Position numbers and translations under genes: made by a program
Shown here: positions 1 to 8,743 of the stretch, one piece after another
Numbering within the stretch: position 1 is the first letter of the stretch
Layout: each line of letters opens with the position of its first letter
Notes under the pieces: model-generated
Told to the model about the DNA's origin: nothing
The model's input: the letters and a program-made list of their open reading frames with translations, nothing else
Databases searched by the model: none
Origin: Pelagihabitans pacificus
GTDB taxonomy: Bacteria > Bacteroidota > Bacteroidia > Flavobacteriales > Flavobacteriaceae
Assembly: GCF_009371985.2 (NCBI RefSeq)
Contig: NZ_VIKU02000006.1
Span: forward strand, 124,001 to 188,000
Direction: 5' to 3'
DNA length: 64,000 bases

Positions 1-20
1 ATTGCTTCTCTGTAAATTTC

Positions 21-440
21 TTAGTAGACTTCCCTGCCTGAGAAGTGGAAAGCACCTTCGATCGAGGCGTTTTCATCACTATCGGAACCGTGTATCGCAT
101 TTTCACCGATATCTTTTGCAAACAGCTTTCGGATGGTTCCTTCCGCCGCCTCTGCCGGGTTCGTAGCTCCAATCAAAGCCCGAAAATCCTCTACCGCGTT
201 ATCTTTTTCCAAAATAGCCGAAACGATGGGCCCCCTGGTCATAAAATTGACCAACTCATCGAAAAAGGGACGTTCTTTGTGAATGGCATAAAATTCCTTG
301 GCATCCCTCCTACTGAGTTGGGTGTATTTCATTGCGACGATTTTAAAGCCAGCACTCGTGATTTTCTCCAAAATGGCACCAATATGTCCGTTCTCGACGG
401 CATCGGGCTTTATCATCGTAAAAGTTCTATTTGTAATCAT
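21..440 (-). CDS. ndk: Nucleoside diphosphate kinase
   Basis: Transfers the terminal phosphate between nucleoside tri- and diphosphates through a phosphohistidine, keeping cytosolic NTP and dNTP pools balanced. The product is 139 residues, the normal size for the family. The N-terminal TMIKPDAV block and the signature [12 protein letters not shown] carry the active-site His at residue 117. An upstream extension of 29 codons is possible in frame, but it has no family similarity and would read through the promoter at 458-487, so the ATG at 438-440 is chosen. The gene stands alone on the minus strand. Identity is certain. Confidence 0.97.
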   Translation of the reverse strand: MITNRTFTMIKPDAVENGHIGAILEKITSAGFKIVAMKYTQLSRRDAKEFYAIHKERPFFDELVNFMTRGPIVSAILEKDNAVEDFRALIGATNPAEAAEGTIRKLFAKDIGENAIHGSDSDENASIEGAFHFSGREVY

Positions 441-457
441 GGTTAAAAAATTTTGCG

Positions 458-487
458 CAAAAATAAGCTTTTCCCTACAATAGGCAA
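458..487 (-). promoter_or_regulatory. Bacteroidota-type promoter of ndk
   Basis: Read on the minus strand there is TTG (485-487), 19 bases, then TATTTTTG (458-465), which matches the known Bacteroidota sigma-ABfr consensus TTG-N19-21-TAnnTTTG. Transcription would start about 7 bases further on, leaving a leader of only about 10 bases before the ndk ATG. Confidence 0.7.
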
Positions 488-626
488 CTATACCAACTTT
501 CGCTTCGTTTTTTTGAAAATCGTTCAACCAAACCCGAAACAGAGCAGAACTTTCCTAGGGCCGGTAATGCCAGGATAATCGAAATCTCCAAAGTTGCCTA
601 CTTTCCCTGCAAAACTTCCGTTTAAT

Positions 627-1676
627 TCAGTACTTCCGTCGCAAGTCGTTCAGTACAACCCCATTGTCACCCACCATCATCAACTGGACCGTTTTGGTCA
701 GAAAATCGAAACGCAGTAAACCAAAACTCTCAGTGGAAACCACCTCTCCTACCCTAAACGGATTTGGCTCCCCCTTGAAATCCGAATAGGCATGGGTAAG
801 GCCGCTGCTTGTAAAATCTATTAAGGGATATGACAGACCCTCGACCCGTGTCTGGGAAAACTCCGAAATATGGCGATCCCCGGAGAGAAAAAGAACCCCT
901 TGGGCACCAGATTCCACAATCATCTTTTTCAGTTTATCCACCTCATGCGGAAAATTGCCCCAGCACTCAAAGCCATGTTCGTTCGATAGCACCTGAATGC
1001 TACTGACAATGAGATTGAAGTCTGCCTCTGAGGTCTTCAGTTGGTTTTCCAACCATTGCCATTGGACGTCGCCCAATAAGGTCCCCTCACCGTACCTATT
1101 GGGTTTTATTCGTTTATCCGTCTCCGTATCGGGTGTCAAGGACGTCCTGAAGTAACGGGTATCAAGGACGATAATCTTGATGCTTCCATTCCAACGCTGA
1201 AAGTCATGTACCGTATAGACCCCTTCTTGTTTTCTTCTAGGACTGTCTTTTGGAACCCCCATAAAATCAAGAAATTCCTGTTGGCTTTCACGCTTGGCCG
1301 TAAATTCCCGCCCTCCATCGTTGAGCCCATAATCATGATCGTCCCAGGTGCCGACTACAGGTACCCTTTTGGTCAACCGCTTATACCCTTTCACTTCTTG
1401 CTGCGCCCGGTACATCCCACGAAGTTGCTCGATATCGTCGGTATCCGCATAGATATTGTCGCCTCCCCAAATCCAGATATTTGGATTCGTGCTTAGAATA
1501 TCGTCCCACAATACATTGTCGATATCGGTCTTGTTACAGGAGCCAAACGCAATGGTAAAATCTGAATTTATCTGGACGGGAGCGGTACCATTTGGGGTTT
1601 GGGAGGTATTAATTTGCGTTGCTTTGCAGCCGAGCATTAAAACGGATGTTAATAGGGCAATTGTTAATCGGTTCAT
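627..1676 (-). CDS. PhoD-like alkaline phosphatase/phosphodiesterase lipoprotein
   Basis: Predicted metal-dependent phosphomono- or phosphodiesterase of the PhoD family in the calcineurin-like superfamily, anchored as a lipoprotein. The 349-residue product starts with a lipoprotein signal (lipobox LMLGC, Cys17). It carries the metal-binding blocks FGSC (44-47), WGGDNIYAD (70-78), TWDDHDYG (110-117) and, near residue 255, LSGDRHISE. The longer reading frame upstream lacks a signal sequence, so the ATG at 1674-1676 is used. It is divergent from the DHH gene, 76 bases apart. The substrate cannot be read from sequence. Confidence 0.88.
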   Translation of the reverse strand: MNRLTIALLTSVLMLGCKATQINTSQTPNGTAPVQINSDFTIAFGSCNKTDIDNVLWDDILSTNPNIWIWGGDNIYADTDDIEQLRGMYRAQQEVKGYKRLTKRVPVVGTWDDHDYGLNDGGREFTAKRESQQEFLDFMGVPKDSPRRKQEGVYTVHDFQRWNGSIKIIVLDTRYFRTSLTPDTETDKRIKPNRYGEGTLLGDVQWQWLENQLKTSEADFNLIVSSIQVLSNEHGFECWGNFPHEVDKLKKMIVESGAQGVLFLSGDRHISEFSQTRVEGLSYPLIDFTSSGLTHAYSDFKGEPNPFRVGEVVSTESFGLLRFDFLTKTVQLMMVGDNGVVLNDLRRKY

Positions 1677-1739
1677 AGGTGAATATCTAGGCTTCCGCAA
1701 AAATAGCCATTTCAACCATAGGTCTATATTATTAAATTG

Positions 1740-1747
1740 TATCTTTG
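1740..1747 (+). promoter_or_regulatory. TAnnTTTG promoter element of the DHH gene
   Basis: TATCTTTG lies only 5 bases before the ATG at 1753. With initiation about 5-7 bases past the box, the transcript would be leaderless or nearly so. No clear TTG is present at the -33 position. Confidence 0.5.
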
Positions 1748-1752
1748 CCCGC

Positions 1753-2772
1753 ATGAATTTTGAGGATATAAACGCCGTAAAAAAACTACTCTCAGAGTCA
1801 CGGAACATTGTGATAGTCCCTCATAAAAATCCCGATGGCGACGCCATCGGTTCTACTTTGGGACTTTGGTTCTACCTAAAATCAAAAGGGCACAACGCCT
1901 CGGTAATCGTGCCCAACGACTTCCCCAAATTCTTAAAATGGATGCCGGGCAATGATCACATACTTATCTTCGAGAAACACAACACACAGTCAAAGGACAG
2001 ATTAAAACAGGCCGATTTGATTTTTACGCTCGACTTCAATCATCTAGGAAGAGCGGGTCAGATGGAAGAACTGCTAGCTACTTCGGAGGTGCCCTTTATC
2101 ATGATCGACCACCACCAAAAACCGGACGATTATGCCGAAATAATCTATTCGGATGTGGAAATGAGCTCTACCTGTGAAATGGTTTATAATTTTATCGAGT
2201 ACTTAGGTGGGAAAGAAGAGATTACCCCCGAAATAGCCGATTGCCTTTATACGGGAATCATGACCGATACCGGCTCATTCAAGTATTCGTCAACTACTAG
2301 TAGAACACACAGAATCGTAGCCGATTTAATAGATAGAGGGGCAAATAATCCCAAAATCCATAACTTGGTTTTTGACACCAATACCCCCAGTAGATTACAC
2401 ATTCTTGGATGTGCCCTTAAAAACATGGTGATTCTTGAAGAGTATGCCACGGCCTATATCACACTAAGTCAAGAGGAACTTGACTTATACGATCATAAGA
2501 AAGGGGATACCGAAGGAGTTGTCAATTATGGTCTTACCCTGGACGGAATCCGTTTTGCCGTAATCTTTATTGAGAACAAGGAAGAAGGCATCATCAAGAT
2601 TTCTTTTCGTTCGGAAGGTAATTTTTCGGTCAATGAATTTGCTCGGAAGTATTTTAATGGAGGGGGGCACATGAATGCCGCGGGCGGAAAAAGTGAGGTT
2701 TCGATGCAGGAAACCGTCGACCGATTTCTCAAACACCTCGATGAACATAAAGAGGCATTATCAAAATTGTAG
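1753..2772 (+). CDS. DHH/DHHA1 phosphoesterase (NrnA-like oligoribonuclease or pAp phosphatase)
   Basis: Cytosolic phosphoesterase that, by family, degrades short oligoribonucleotides and dephosphorylates 3'-phosphoadenosine 5'-phosphate, or acts on cyclic dinucleotide products. The 339-residue protein has the DHH motifs NPDGDAIGS (26-34), DFNHLGRAG (94-102) and DHH (119-121), and the DHHA1 motif GGGHMNAAGG (303-312). These metal- and substrate-binding residues are all present, so it should be active. A reading frame extends almost 100 codons upstream but crosses the PhoD gene and the promoter box, so ATG 1753 is preferred. It is followed 98 bases later by gldI. Confidence 0.9.
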   Translation: MNFEDINAVKKLLSESRNIVIVPHKNPDGDAIGSTLGLWFYLKSKGHNASVIVPNDFPKFLKWMPGNDHILIFEKHNTQSKDRLKQADLIFTLDFNHLGRAGQMEELLATSEVPFIMIDHHQKPDDYAEIIYSDVEMSSTCEMVYNFIEYLGGKEEITPEIADCLYTGIMTDTGSFKYSSTTSRTHRIVADLIDRGANNPKIHNLVFDTNTPSRLHILGCALKNMVILEEYATAYITLSQEELDLYDHKKGDTEGVVNYGLTLDGIRFAVIFIENKEEGIIKISFRSEGNFSVNEFARKYFNGGGHMNAAGGKSEVSMQETVDRFLKHLDEHKEALSKL

Positions 2773-2870
2773 GTCGATGGGTACAACAATCGAAACCAGT
2801 AATTAACAAAAAACATCGGGGCACGCCTCGGATCATTTAAACCCCTATTATCGGGTAAATAAGAAATCAT

Positions 2871-3473
2871 TTGAAACGACCAAACAAATTAGCGCCTTCC
2901 AAGTATACTAAACTGCAGCGGTTCAGGTTTTACGGCTACCTTCTTGTTACGCTGTTCCTAATCGGTTGCGGCGGACCGGAACCACGAAGACCCAAAGAGG
3001 TCAAAAGTGGAAGCTACTACGAGGAATCGATTGAGCGCAATAAGGAAATCCTCGCCTTAGAGGAAAAAATGATGGAGGAAATCATTCAAAAAGACTCCCT
3101 GCACATGTACCAACACAGTGCCAGCGGATCATGGTATTACTATGATTTTAAAAACGATGAGGCCGGTTATTTGCCTCAACCTGATGACTTAGTGACCCTT
3201 GTCTATAACATTGTTAGCTTCGAAAACGATACCATCTACAGCATGGAAGATATTGGGGTCCAGAAATATAAGGTCGATAAACAAGAGCTTTTTCCTGGGC
3301 TGCGTAACAGCGTAAAACTTTTAAAGGAAGGGGAGACCGCTACTTTTTTGTTTCCCTCCTCCTTGGGGTATGGCTATCCGGGTGATGGGGACAAAATTGG
3401 AATCAATATGCCATTGAAATCTACACTGTCTATCCTTAAAATAGAGCCATCGGCCTCTCAAAGTAATGAGTAA
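2871..3473 (+). CDS. gldI: Gliding-motility-associated FKBP-type peptidyl-prolyl isomerase lipoprotein GldI
   Basis: Predicted periplasmic lipoprotein isomerase that assists folding of secreted or gliding proteins; GldI is required for gliding in Flavobacterium johnsoniae. The 200-residue product has a lipoprotein signal with Cys33 in FLIGCGG, a charged helix region, and a C-terminal FKBP domain (about 95-195) containing ELFPGLRNSVKLLKEGE and SSLGYGYPGDGD. The start is TTG at 2871; no in-frame ATG precedes the signal peptide. It lies 42 bases upstream of a second isomerase gene. The gliding role is inferred from family and not shown here. Confidence 0.85.
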   Translation: MKRPNKLAPSKYTKLQRFRFYGYLLVTLFLIGCGGPEPRRPKEVKSGSYYEESIERNKEILALEEKMMEEIIQKDSLHMYQHSASGSWYYYDFKNDEAGYLPQPDDLVTLVYNIVSFENDTIYSMEDIGVQKYKVDKQELFPGLRNSVKLLKEGETATFLFPSSLGYGYPGDGDKIGINMPLKSTLSILKIEPSASQSNE

Positions 3474-3515
3474 CAACAGAAATTTCAAAAATAAATCTAA
3501 ATTAAAATAGTACAC

Positions 3516-4622
3516 ATGAAAAAAGCATACCTATTATTTCCAATAATCGCGTTCGCATTATTGAGTTGCAAATCGAGCAAATATGCCGACTTGGGGGATG
3601 GCCTTTTTGCAGATATCCAAACGAACATGGGTGACGTCGTCGTAAAGCTTGAATATGACAAAACGCCGGTAACCGTAGCGAACTTTGTATCCTTGGCCGA
3701 GGGTACCAGTCCTTTTGTAAGCGATGAATTCAAGCAGAAAAAATACTATGATGGGGTTACTTTTCACCGGGTCATCAAGGATTTCATGATTCAGGGAGGA
3801 GACCCTACCGGAACGGGCAGTGGAAATCCTGGATATAAGTTCAAGGACGAATTCAATGATTCGCTCACACACTACAAGGCCGGAATCCTTTCGATGGCGA
3901 ATGCCGGACCAAAAACCAATGGAAGCCAATTTTTTATCACCCATAAGGAGACGCCTTTTCTTAATGGAAAACATACCGTTTTCGGGGAGGTAGTACATGG
4001 CATGGAGGTAGTCGACTCTATCGCCAATGTGCAGACCGGGGAACGTGATAAACCTGTTTCGCCGGTGACCATGAAAACCGTCGAAATCATTCGAAACGGA
4101 AAGGATGCCAAAAAATTCGATGCCGTTCAGGTGATGACGGATTATTTTGCCGAGGAGGAAGCCGCGGTTGCGGCCATGAACAAAATGAAAGCCGAGGTAG
4201 CTGCCGGTTTTAGCACCGATGAGTCCAAGGCGACTGCCCTACCTTCCGGGCTGAAAATGCTTACACTACAAGAAGGTGAAGGTGAAAAACCCGCAGTCGG
4301 ACAAAAAGTCCTCGTTAAATATGCCGGTTATCTGAGCAATGGCACCCTCTTCGATAGCAATTACGAAGAGGTCGCGAGAAAATACGAACAGTACGACCAT
4401 AGAAGACAGGACCAAGGTGGTTACGAACCGACTCCCATGGCCTATAGTCCCGATGCACAGCTGATCGCTGGCTTTAAGGAAGGGCTCATGACTATGAAAG
4501 TGGGTGACAAAGTGCGCTTGTTTATTCCCCCGCATCTAGGATATGGAAATCAAAACTACGGCCCCATTCCCGGAGGTTCGAATTTGGTATTCGATATCGA
4601 GATTACCGGCATTGCGGAATAA
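3516..4622 (+). CDS. Cyclophilin-FKBP fusion lipoprotein (dual-family peptidyl-prolyl isomerase)
   Basis: One 368-residue lipoprotein (Cys18 in ALLSCKS) carrying two unrelated proline isomerase folds. The cyclophilin domain spans about 28-195, with FHRVIKDFMIQGGDP and NGSQFFIT as substrate-binding motifs. The FKBP domain spans about 245-367, with KYAGYLSNGTLFDSN and IPPHLGYG. A charged linker of about 45 residues separates them. Fusions of this order have been described as CFBP-type dual immunophilins, including in flavobacteria. It is probably co-transcribed with gldI and likely acts as a periplasmic foldase. Transcription ends at the hairpin at 4671-4706. Confidence 0.9.
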   Translation: MKKAYLLFPIIAFALLSCKSSKYADLGDGLFADIQTNMGDVVVKLEYDKTPVTVANFVSLAEGTSPFVSDEFKQKKYYDGVTFHRVIKDFMIQGGDPTGTGSGNPGYKFKDEFNDSLTHYKAGILSMANAGPKTNGSQFFITHKETPFLNGKHTVFGEVVHGMEVVDSIANVQTGERDKPVSPVTMKTVEIIRNGKDAKKFDAVQVMTDYFAEEEAAVAAMNKMKAEVAAGFSTDESKATALPSGLKMLTLQEGEGEKPAVGQKVLVKYAGYLSNGTLFDSNYEEVARKYEQYDHRRQDQGGYEPTPMAYSPDAQLIAGFKEGLMTMKVGDKVRLFIPPHLGYGNQNYGPIPGGSNLVFDIEITGIAE

Positions 4623-4670
4623 TCGCTAAAGTGGCTATAGCTAACCCATCGATACTTGGTACCGAAATAA

Positions 4671-4706
4671 AAACGGCCTTTGCAGGATAAAGGCCGTTTC
4701 TATTTT
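4671..4706 (+). terminator. Rho-independent terminator after the isomerase pair
   Basis: Perfect 11-bp stem AAACGGCCTTT / AAAGGCCGTTT around a 7-base loop, followed by CTATTTTTG. It sits between convergent genes and, with A-rich sequence on the other side, may work in both directions. Confidence 0.85.
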
Positions 4707-4729
4707 TGAGCCCATGTAAAGCTTTTGCG

Positions 4730-5896
4730 CTACTCCCATCCGAAATTATCGATCCACATTTCAATATTCTTCTTTCCGGGAAGGTAATTGAGATCAAGTC
4801 GAAGTTCATAGATTTCATTCAAGGGGTCGATAGAACCCTTCACCAGTTGCAAATCCAAACTGTCGATATAAATAGTGGCTTTTTCCCAAGAGCCTTTTTT
4901 AAAATCCTTCAGGGCACTAGCGTCTTTCAGGATCCGATTCCAGTGCTTACCGGTCAGAAAAAGGGTCGCATCGTCAAAATCATCACTCTCTTCAGTGAGA
5001 TAATAGTCGAAATAAATCTTTTTTACGCTGGTGAAGTCTACGGGACTCCCGGTGATTTTTTCGAACATGGGTAGAAAACAGGTAAACTTTCGCCGCACGT
5101 CATTGCTGTTTTTAATACGAACCGCCATGGAACCGTTTCCGAATTTACCCTTGGCCAGCGCTTGGCCTGAGGACTCGAAACCACGGTACGCCAATACTTT
5201 TTGGAAATATGGGCCATCTTCAAAATCCATTACAAAAGGATTTGAAATTGTGTCAGGTTTGGCAGCGAGTGCTTTTATATAAGATTCAGGCGAAAACTCC
5301 CTCCCCACCTTAATCGCATGCACGTAAATCGTTGAACTGTCGGCTTGGTGCGCATTGTAAGGGTTCAAGGACAACACCGATGTGTTAGGAATAGGACTTT
5401 CCTCGCCCACCCAATTCTTGCAATCGACCAGTGCTTTCTTCAAATCTACCCTCACGGTTATCCATGCATCGTAGTGTCCATAAAAATTATTGGTGATCTC
5501 ATGGCATCCGCCAAAGTTTCCGGCATCATCCTTATAATTGAATTTCAAAGCAGTAATCCAACTTTCCTTGGGTACGTAAATCTCCAATTCGGCGTAGTTC
5601 GCTTGGCGAAAATCAATGGAATGGTCGAACAGCTTATCCAGGTCGATAAATCCATCTGAAAACTCTTGGTCGGTGCGAATTTCCAAGGCAGCTTTTCCAT
5701 CAACCCTGCTCAGTGCCATAGAGCACCCGGAACAGTAGACGATACTATCCCGAATCAGGGTTTGTGAAAGCGACTCCTCGCCCAGTTCAAAAACAAAGCT
5801 GGTGCGATCGGTACTTTCAAATCTGTTTTTTGACGGCCTTTCGGTGCTGCATGCAAAAAGAAAGGTTGTTAAAAGAAGCCCTAGTAATTTGTACAT
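4730..5896 (-). CDS. Uncharacterised lipoprotein with beta-sandwich-like repeats
   Basis: A 388-residue lipoprotein (Cys16 in FLFACSTER) that I cannot assign to a named family. Two stretches (about 65-195 and 220-388) share phrases such as YAELEIYVPKESW, GSWEKATIYIDSL and MWIDNFGWE, which resemble jelly-roll carbohydrate-binding modules; this is an inference. A CSGC pair occurs at 55-58. It starts 3 bases after the dipeptidase stop codon, so the two form an operon with the dipeptidase first. Role unknown. Confidence 0.7.
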   Translation of the reverse strand: MYKLLGLLLTTFLFACSTERPSKNRFESTDRTSFVFELGEESLSQTLIRDSIVYCSGCSMALSRVDGKAALEIRTDQEFSDGFIDLDKLFDHSIDFRQANYAELEIYVPKESWITALKFNYKDDAGNFGGCHEITNNFYGHYDAWITVRVDLKKALVDCKNWVGEESPIPNTSVLSLNPYNAHQADSSTIYVHAIKVGREFSPESYIKALAAKPDTISNPFVMDFEDGPYFQKVLAYRGFESSGQALAKGKFGNGSMAVRIKNSNDVRRKFTCFLPMFEKITGSPVDFTSVKKIYFDYYLTEESDDFDDATLFLTGKHWNRILKDASALKDFKKGSWEKATIYIDSLDLQLVKGSIDPLNEIYELRLDLNYLPGKKNIEMWIDNFGWE

Positions 5897-5899
5897 AAG

Positions 5900-7360
5900 T
5901 CATTTTTTAGGCGCATCCTTCAAAATCCCCAGGACGAATTTCCAAAACTTTTTCACCGAGGAAATCTGTACCCTTTCATCTGGCGAATGGGCACCTAAAA
6001 TGGTCGGCCCAAAACTAATCATATCCATATGGGGATAATTTCGTCCTAGAATGCCGCATTCCAATCCTGCGTGACAGGCGACTACTTTCGGTTTTTCCTG
6101 AAAAAGCTCTTGATACTTTTGCTCCAAAACCTTTAAGATTTCCGAGTCGGGATTCGGTTTCCAACCGGGATAGTCCCCGCTTAAGGTAACCGACCAACCG
6201 GCCTCTTCGAAGGTAGCTTTTAGGGTGTTGGCCAGTTCCATTTTTCCCGATTCTACCGAAGAACGTGTCAAACAGCCAATCTTAATATTGCCATCATTTA
6301 CTTCGACCCGTGCAATATTGTTCGAGGTCTCCACAAGGTCTGGAATGTCCGGACTCAGGGCATACACGCCGTTGTGCGCGGAATGAAGCGCTTGCAGGAG
6401 CTTTTCCTGGTCCGAACCAACCATTACTTTTGAGGGTATTTCGATAGCGGCGATTTCAATGGTAAGGTGTGGATCTAATTCTTTAAATTCTTTCTGAAAC
6501 ACGGTCGCCCAATTCCGTATATCTTTCTCAAAACGATCTTTGTTAACTTTTGGGATGACCACTTGGGCGTGACTTTCCCGGGGAATGGCATTTCGAAGCC
6601 CACCGCCATCCAACAATGCGATTCGCAGGCCATGGTTCGCGTTACTCTTGTAAAGTAGCCGATTCATAATCTTATTGGCGTTGCCCAAGCCTTTGTGAAT
6701 CTCAATACCGCTATGGCCACCGGAGAGTCCCTTCACTTCTATACGGTACCCTATATAATTATCGGCCACCCGCTCCTCCGAATAATTGCCGGAAGCAGTT
6801 ACGTCAATACCCCCGGCACAGCCGATATCAAGTTCGTCGTCTTCCTCCGTGTCGAGGTTCAGCAAGATGCTTCCTTGAAGAATACCTCCCTCGAGTCCCA
6901 TGGCTCCGGTCATCCCCGTTTCCTCGTCTATCGTAAAAAGGGCCTCTAAAGCGGGGTGGTCGATGTCGGTACTTTCCAATAAGGCCATTATGGTAGCGAC
7001 CCCCAATCCGTTATCGGCTCCCAAAGTAGTTCCTTTTGCCTTCACCCAATCGCCGTCGATGAACATGTCGATACCCATTGTTTCGAAATCAAAATCGGTG
7101 TCGTTATTTTTCTGATGCACCATATCCAAATGCGATTGTAATGTGAGCGTCTTTCGGTCTTCCATGCCCTTGGTAGCAGGTTTACGAATGATTACATTGC
7201 CCACTGTGTCCCTAAAGGTTTCCAGACCGAGCGATTGTCCAAAATCGAGCATAAACTGGATGACACGACCCTCCTTTTTAGAAGGTCTGGGTACGGCATT
7301 CAAATCCGTAAATTTATTCCAAACCGCTTTTGGCTCTAATGTTCGTATCGTTTCGCTCAT
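5900..7360 (-). CDS. pepD: Aminoacyl-histidine dipeptidase (PepD, M20 family)
   Basis: Zinc M20 metallopeptidase that hydrolyses Xaa-His and other dipeptides in the cytosol. The product is 486 residues, typical for PepD. Metal-site and catalytic motifs are visible: LQSHLDMVHQ (about 80-89), TTLGADNGLGVA (about 116-127), TIDEETGMTGA and GLECGILGR near the C-terminus. The frame continues 7 codons upstream to a TTG, but that TTG is the end of the TATTTTTG promoter box at 7379-7386, so the ATG at 7358-7360 is chosen. It leads a two-gene operon with the lipoprotein at 4730-5896. Confidence 0.92.
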   Translation of the reverse strand: MSETIRTLEPKAVWNKFTDLNAVPRPSKKEGRVIQFMLDFGQSLGLETFRDTVGNVIIRKPATKGMEDRKTLTLQSHLDMVHQKNNDTDFDFETMGIDMFIDGDWVKAKGTTLGADNGLGVATIMALLESTDIDHPALEALFTIDEETGMTGAMGLEGGILQGSILLNLDTEEDDELDIGCAGGIDVTASGNYSEERVADNYIGYRIEVKGLSGGHSGIEIHKGLGNANKIMNRLLYKSNANHGLRIALLDGGGLRNAIPRESHAQVVIPKVNKDRFEKDIRNWATVFQKEFKELDPHLTIEIAAIEIPSKVMVGSDQEKLLQALHSAHNGVYALSPDIPDLVETSNNIARVEVNDGNIKIGCLTRSSVESGKMELANTLKATFEEAGWSVTLSGDYPGWKPNPDSEILKVLEQKYQELFQEKPKVVACHAGLECGILGRNYPHMDMISFGPTILGAHSPDERVQISSVKKFWKFVLGILKDAPKK

Positions 7361-7378
7361 CGGTATCTTGTATTTTTT

Positions 7379-7386
7379 CAAAAATA
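7379..7386 (-). promoter_or_regulatory. TAnnTTTG promoter element of pepD
   Basis: TATTTTTG on the minus strand, 18 bases from the pepD ATG. Its last three bases form an in-frame TTG that could be mistaken for the start codon. No clear TTG was found at -33. Confidence 0.5.
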
Positions 7387-7532
7387 CGGAGTCAAAAATT
7401 AGTATGCAGGATATTTGGTTATTTTTGAAAGCATGTCCGATCGAGTGTGGTCCCCTTTAGAAGGATGATTTTTCTTATCCCATTGCATTGACCGTGCCCA
7501 ATCGGACGATAGATTGACAACCTCAGTAAAGA

Positions 7533-8600
7533 ATGAAGGACAAACTTCGAAATGGCATTGCCCTAAGCCTACTACCTCAGTTTCTTGTGGTAAAATGGTT
7601 GGGAACCCGGCCAGAATGGGTTGAGGAATACTACAGCAAAGGGCTTTACCCCGTTATCAGCAAGTTTTTTCGTTGGGTTTTTGGCTGGGTACCGTTTTCA
7701 GTGGGAGAACTGATCTATACAGCTTTGATCCTTGTGGGGATATGGTACCTCGTAAAAAAAAGAAAGCAGATAAGGGCAAGTCCGTTACGATTTATCAGAA
7801 ATGGTTTACTGGCAGTATCGGTTTTCTATTTTACCTTTCATTTGCTTTGGGGACTCAATTACTATCGCCAGCCAATTGCCGATAATTTAGGCATTCGCGA
7901 TAGCATCACCCGACCCGAGCTGCTTAATCTTACCCAGCAACTGATTACCAAGACCAACGAAATCCAGTTCCGGATTACAGGCGATAGTACCGCTATGGTA
8001 GCAATACCCTATTCTAGGAAGGAGATTTTCGATAAGACGATTCATGGCTACGGGACCATCGAAAAACGTATACCCTTTCTCCAGTATCAAAGACCTAGCA
8101 TCAAAAAATCGATGTACAGCACCCTATCAAGTTATCTTGGTATCGGCGGTTATCTCAATCCATTTACGAATGAGGCCCAAGTAAACGCACTGACCCCGGT
8201 GTTCCGATTTCCGGTGATCAGCGGACATGAGGTAGCGCACCAAGTAGGCTATTCGGCCGAGAATGAGACCAATTTTATCGGATATCTGGTCACCATGAAC
8301 AATGAGGATATTTATTTTCAGTACGCTGCCTATGCCTATGCCTTGAGCCATTGTCTAAGTGCCATTGCCCGAACGGACGTCGTGGAATTTGACAAATGGT
8401 ACGCCCAAGTGAACGAGGGCACCAAAAAAAACTACCAAGAACTGAGGGACTTCTACGAGCGATACGAGAACCCGTTCGAACCCATTTTCGAATCGATATT
8501 CAACACCTTCCTTAAAGTCAACAACCAACAAGACGGGATCGCAAGCTATGGCCGTGTGGTGAGTCTATTGGTAGGGTATCATGAAAAGTATCCCCTCTAA
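7533..8600 (+). CDS. DUF3810 family membrane protein with zinc-protease-like motif
   Basis: A 355-residue protein of the DUF3810 type. The N-terminal part has about three hydrophobic segments (roughly 10-25, 55-75 and 88-108). The rest has a soluble domain containing GHEVAHQVGYSAENETNFIG, where HEVAH occupies 232-236 and a downstream Glu could be a third metal ligand, as in gluzincin peptidases. Peptidase activity is inferred only from this motif. It stands alone on the plus strand and its function is unknown. Confidence 0.75.
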   Translation: MKDKLRNGIALSLLPQFLVVKWLGTRPEWVEEYYSKGLYPVISKFFRWVFGWVPFSVGELIYTALILVGIWYLVKKRKQIRASPLRFIRNGLLAVSVFYFTFHLLWGLNYYRQPIADNLGIRDSITRPELLNLTQQLITKTNEIQFRITGDSTAMVAIPYSRKEIFDKTIHGYGTIEKRIPFLQYQRPSIKKSMYSTLSSYLGIGGYLNPFTNEAQVNALTPVFRFPVISGHEVAHQVGYSAENETNFIGYLVTMNNEDIYFQYAAYAYALSHCLSAIARTDVVEFDKWYAQVNEGTKKNYQELRDFYERYENPFEPIFESIFNTFLKVNNQQDGIASYGRVVSLLVGYHEKYPL

Positions 8601-8743
8601 AATTCGTATTCGAACGGCCAACAGAAACGCAAGTCCAAAAGCCGGGATCACCTACCCCAAAACGTTAAAAAAATCCAAACACCACTAAAAATCCAAGGAG
8701 TTCCCCTATTTTTAGAGAGACTAATTAACTGATACGTTACTAG

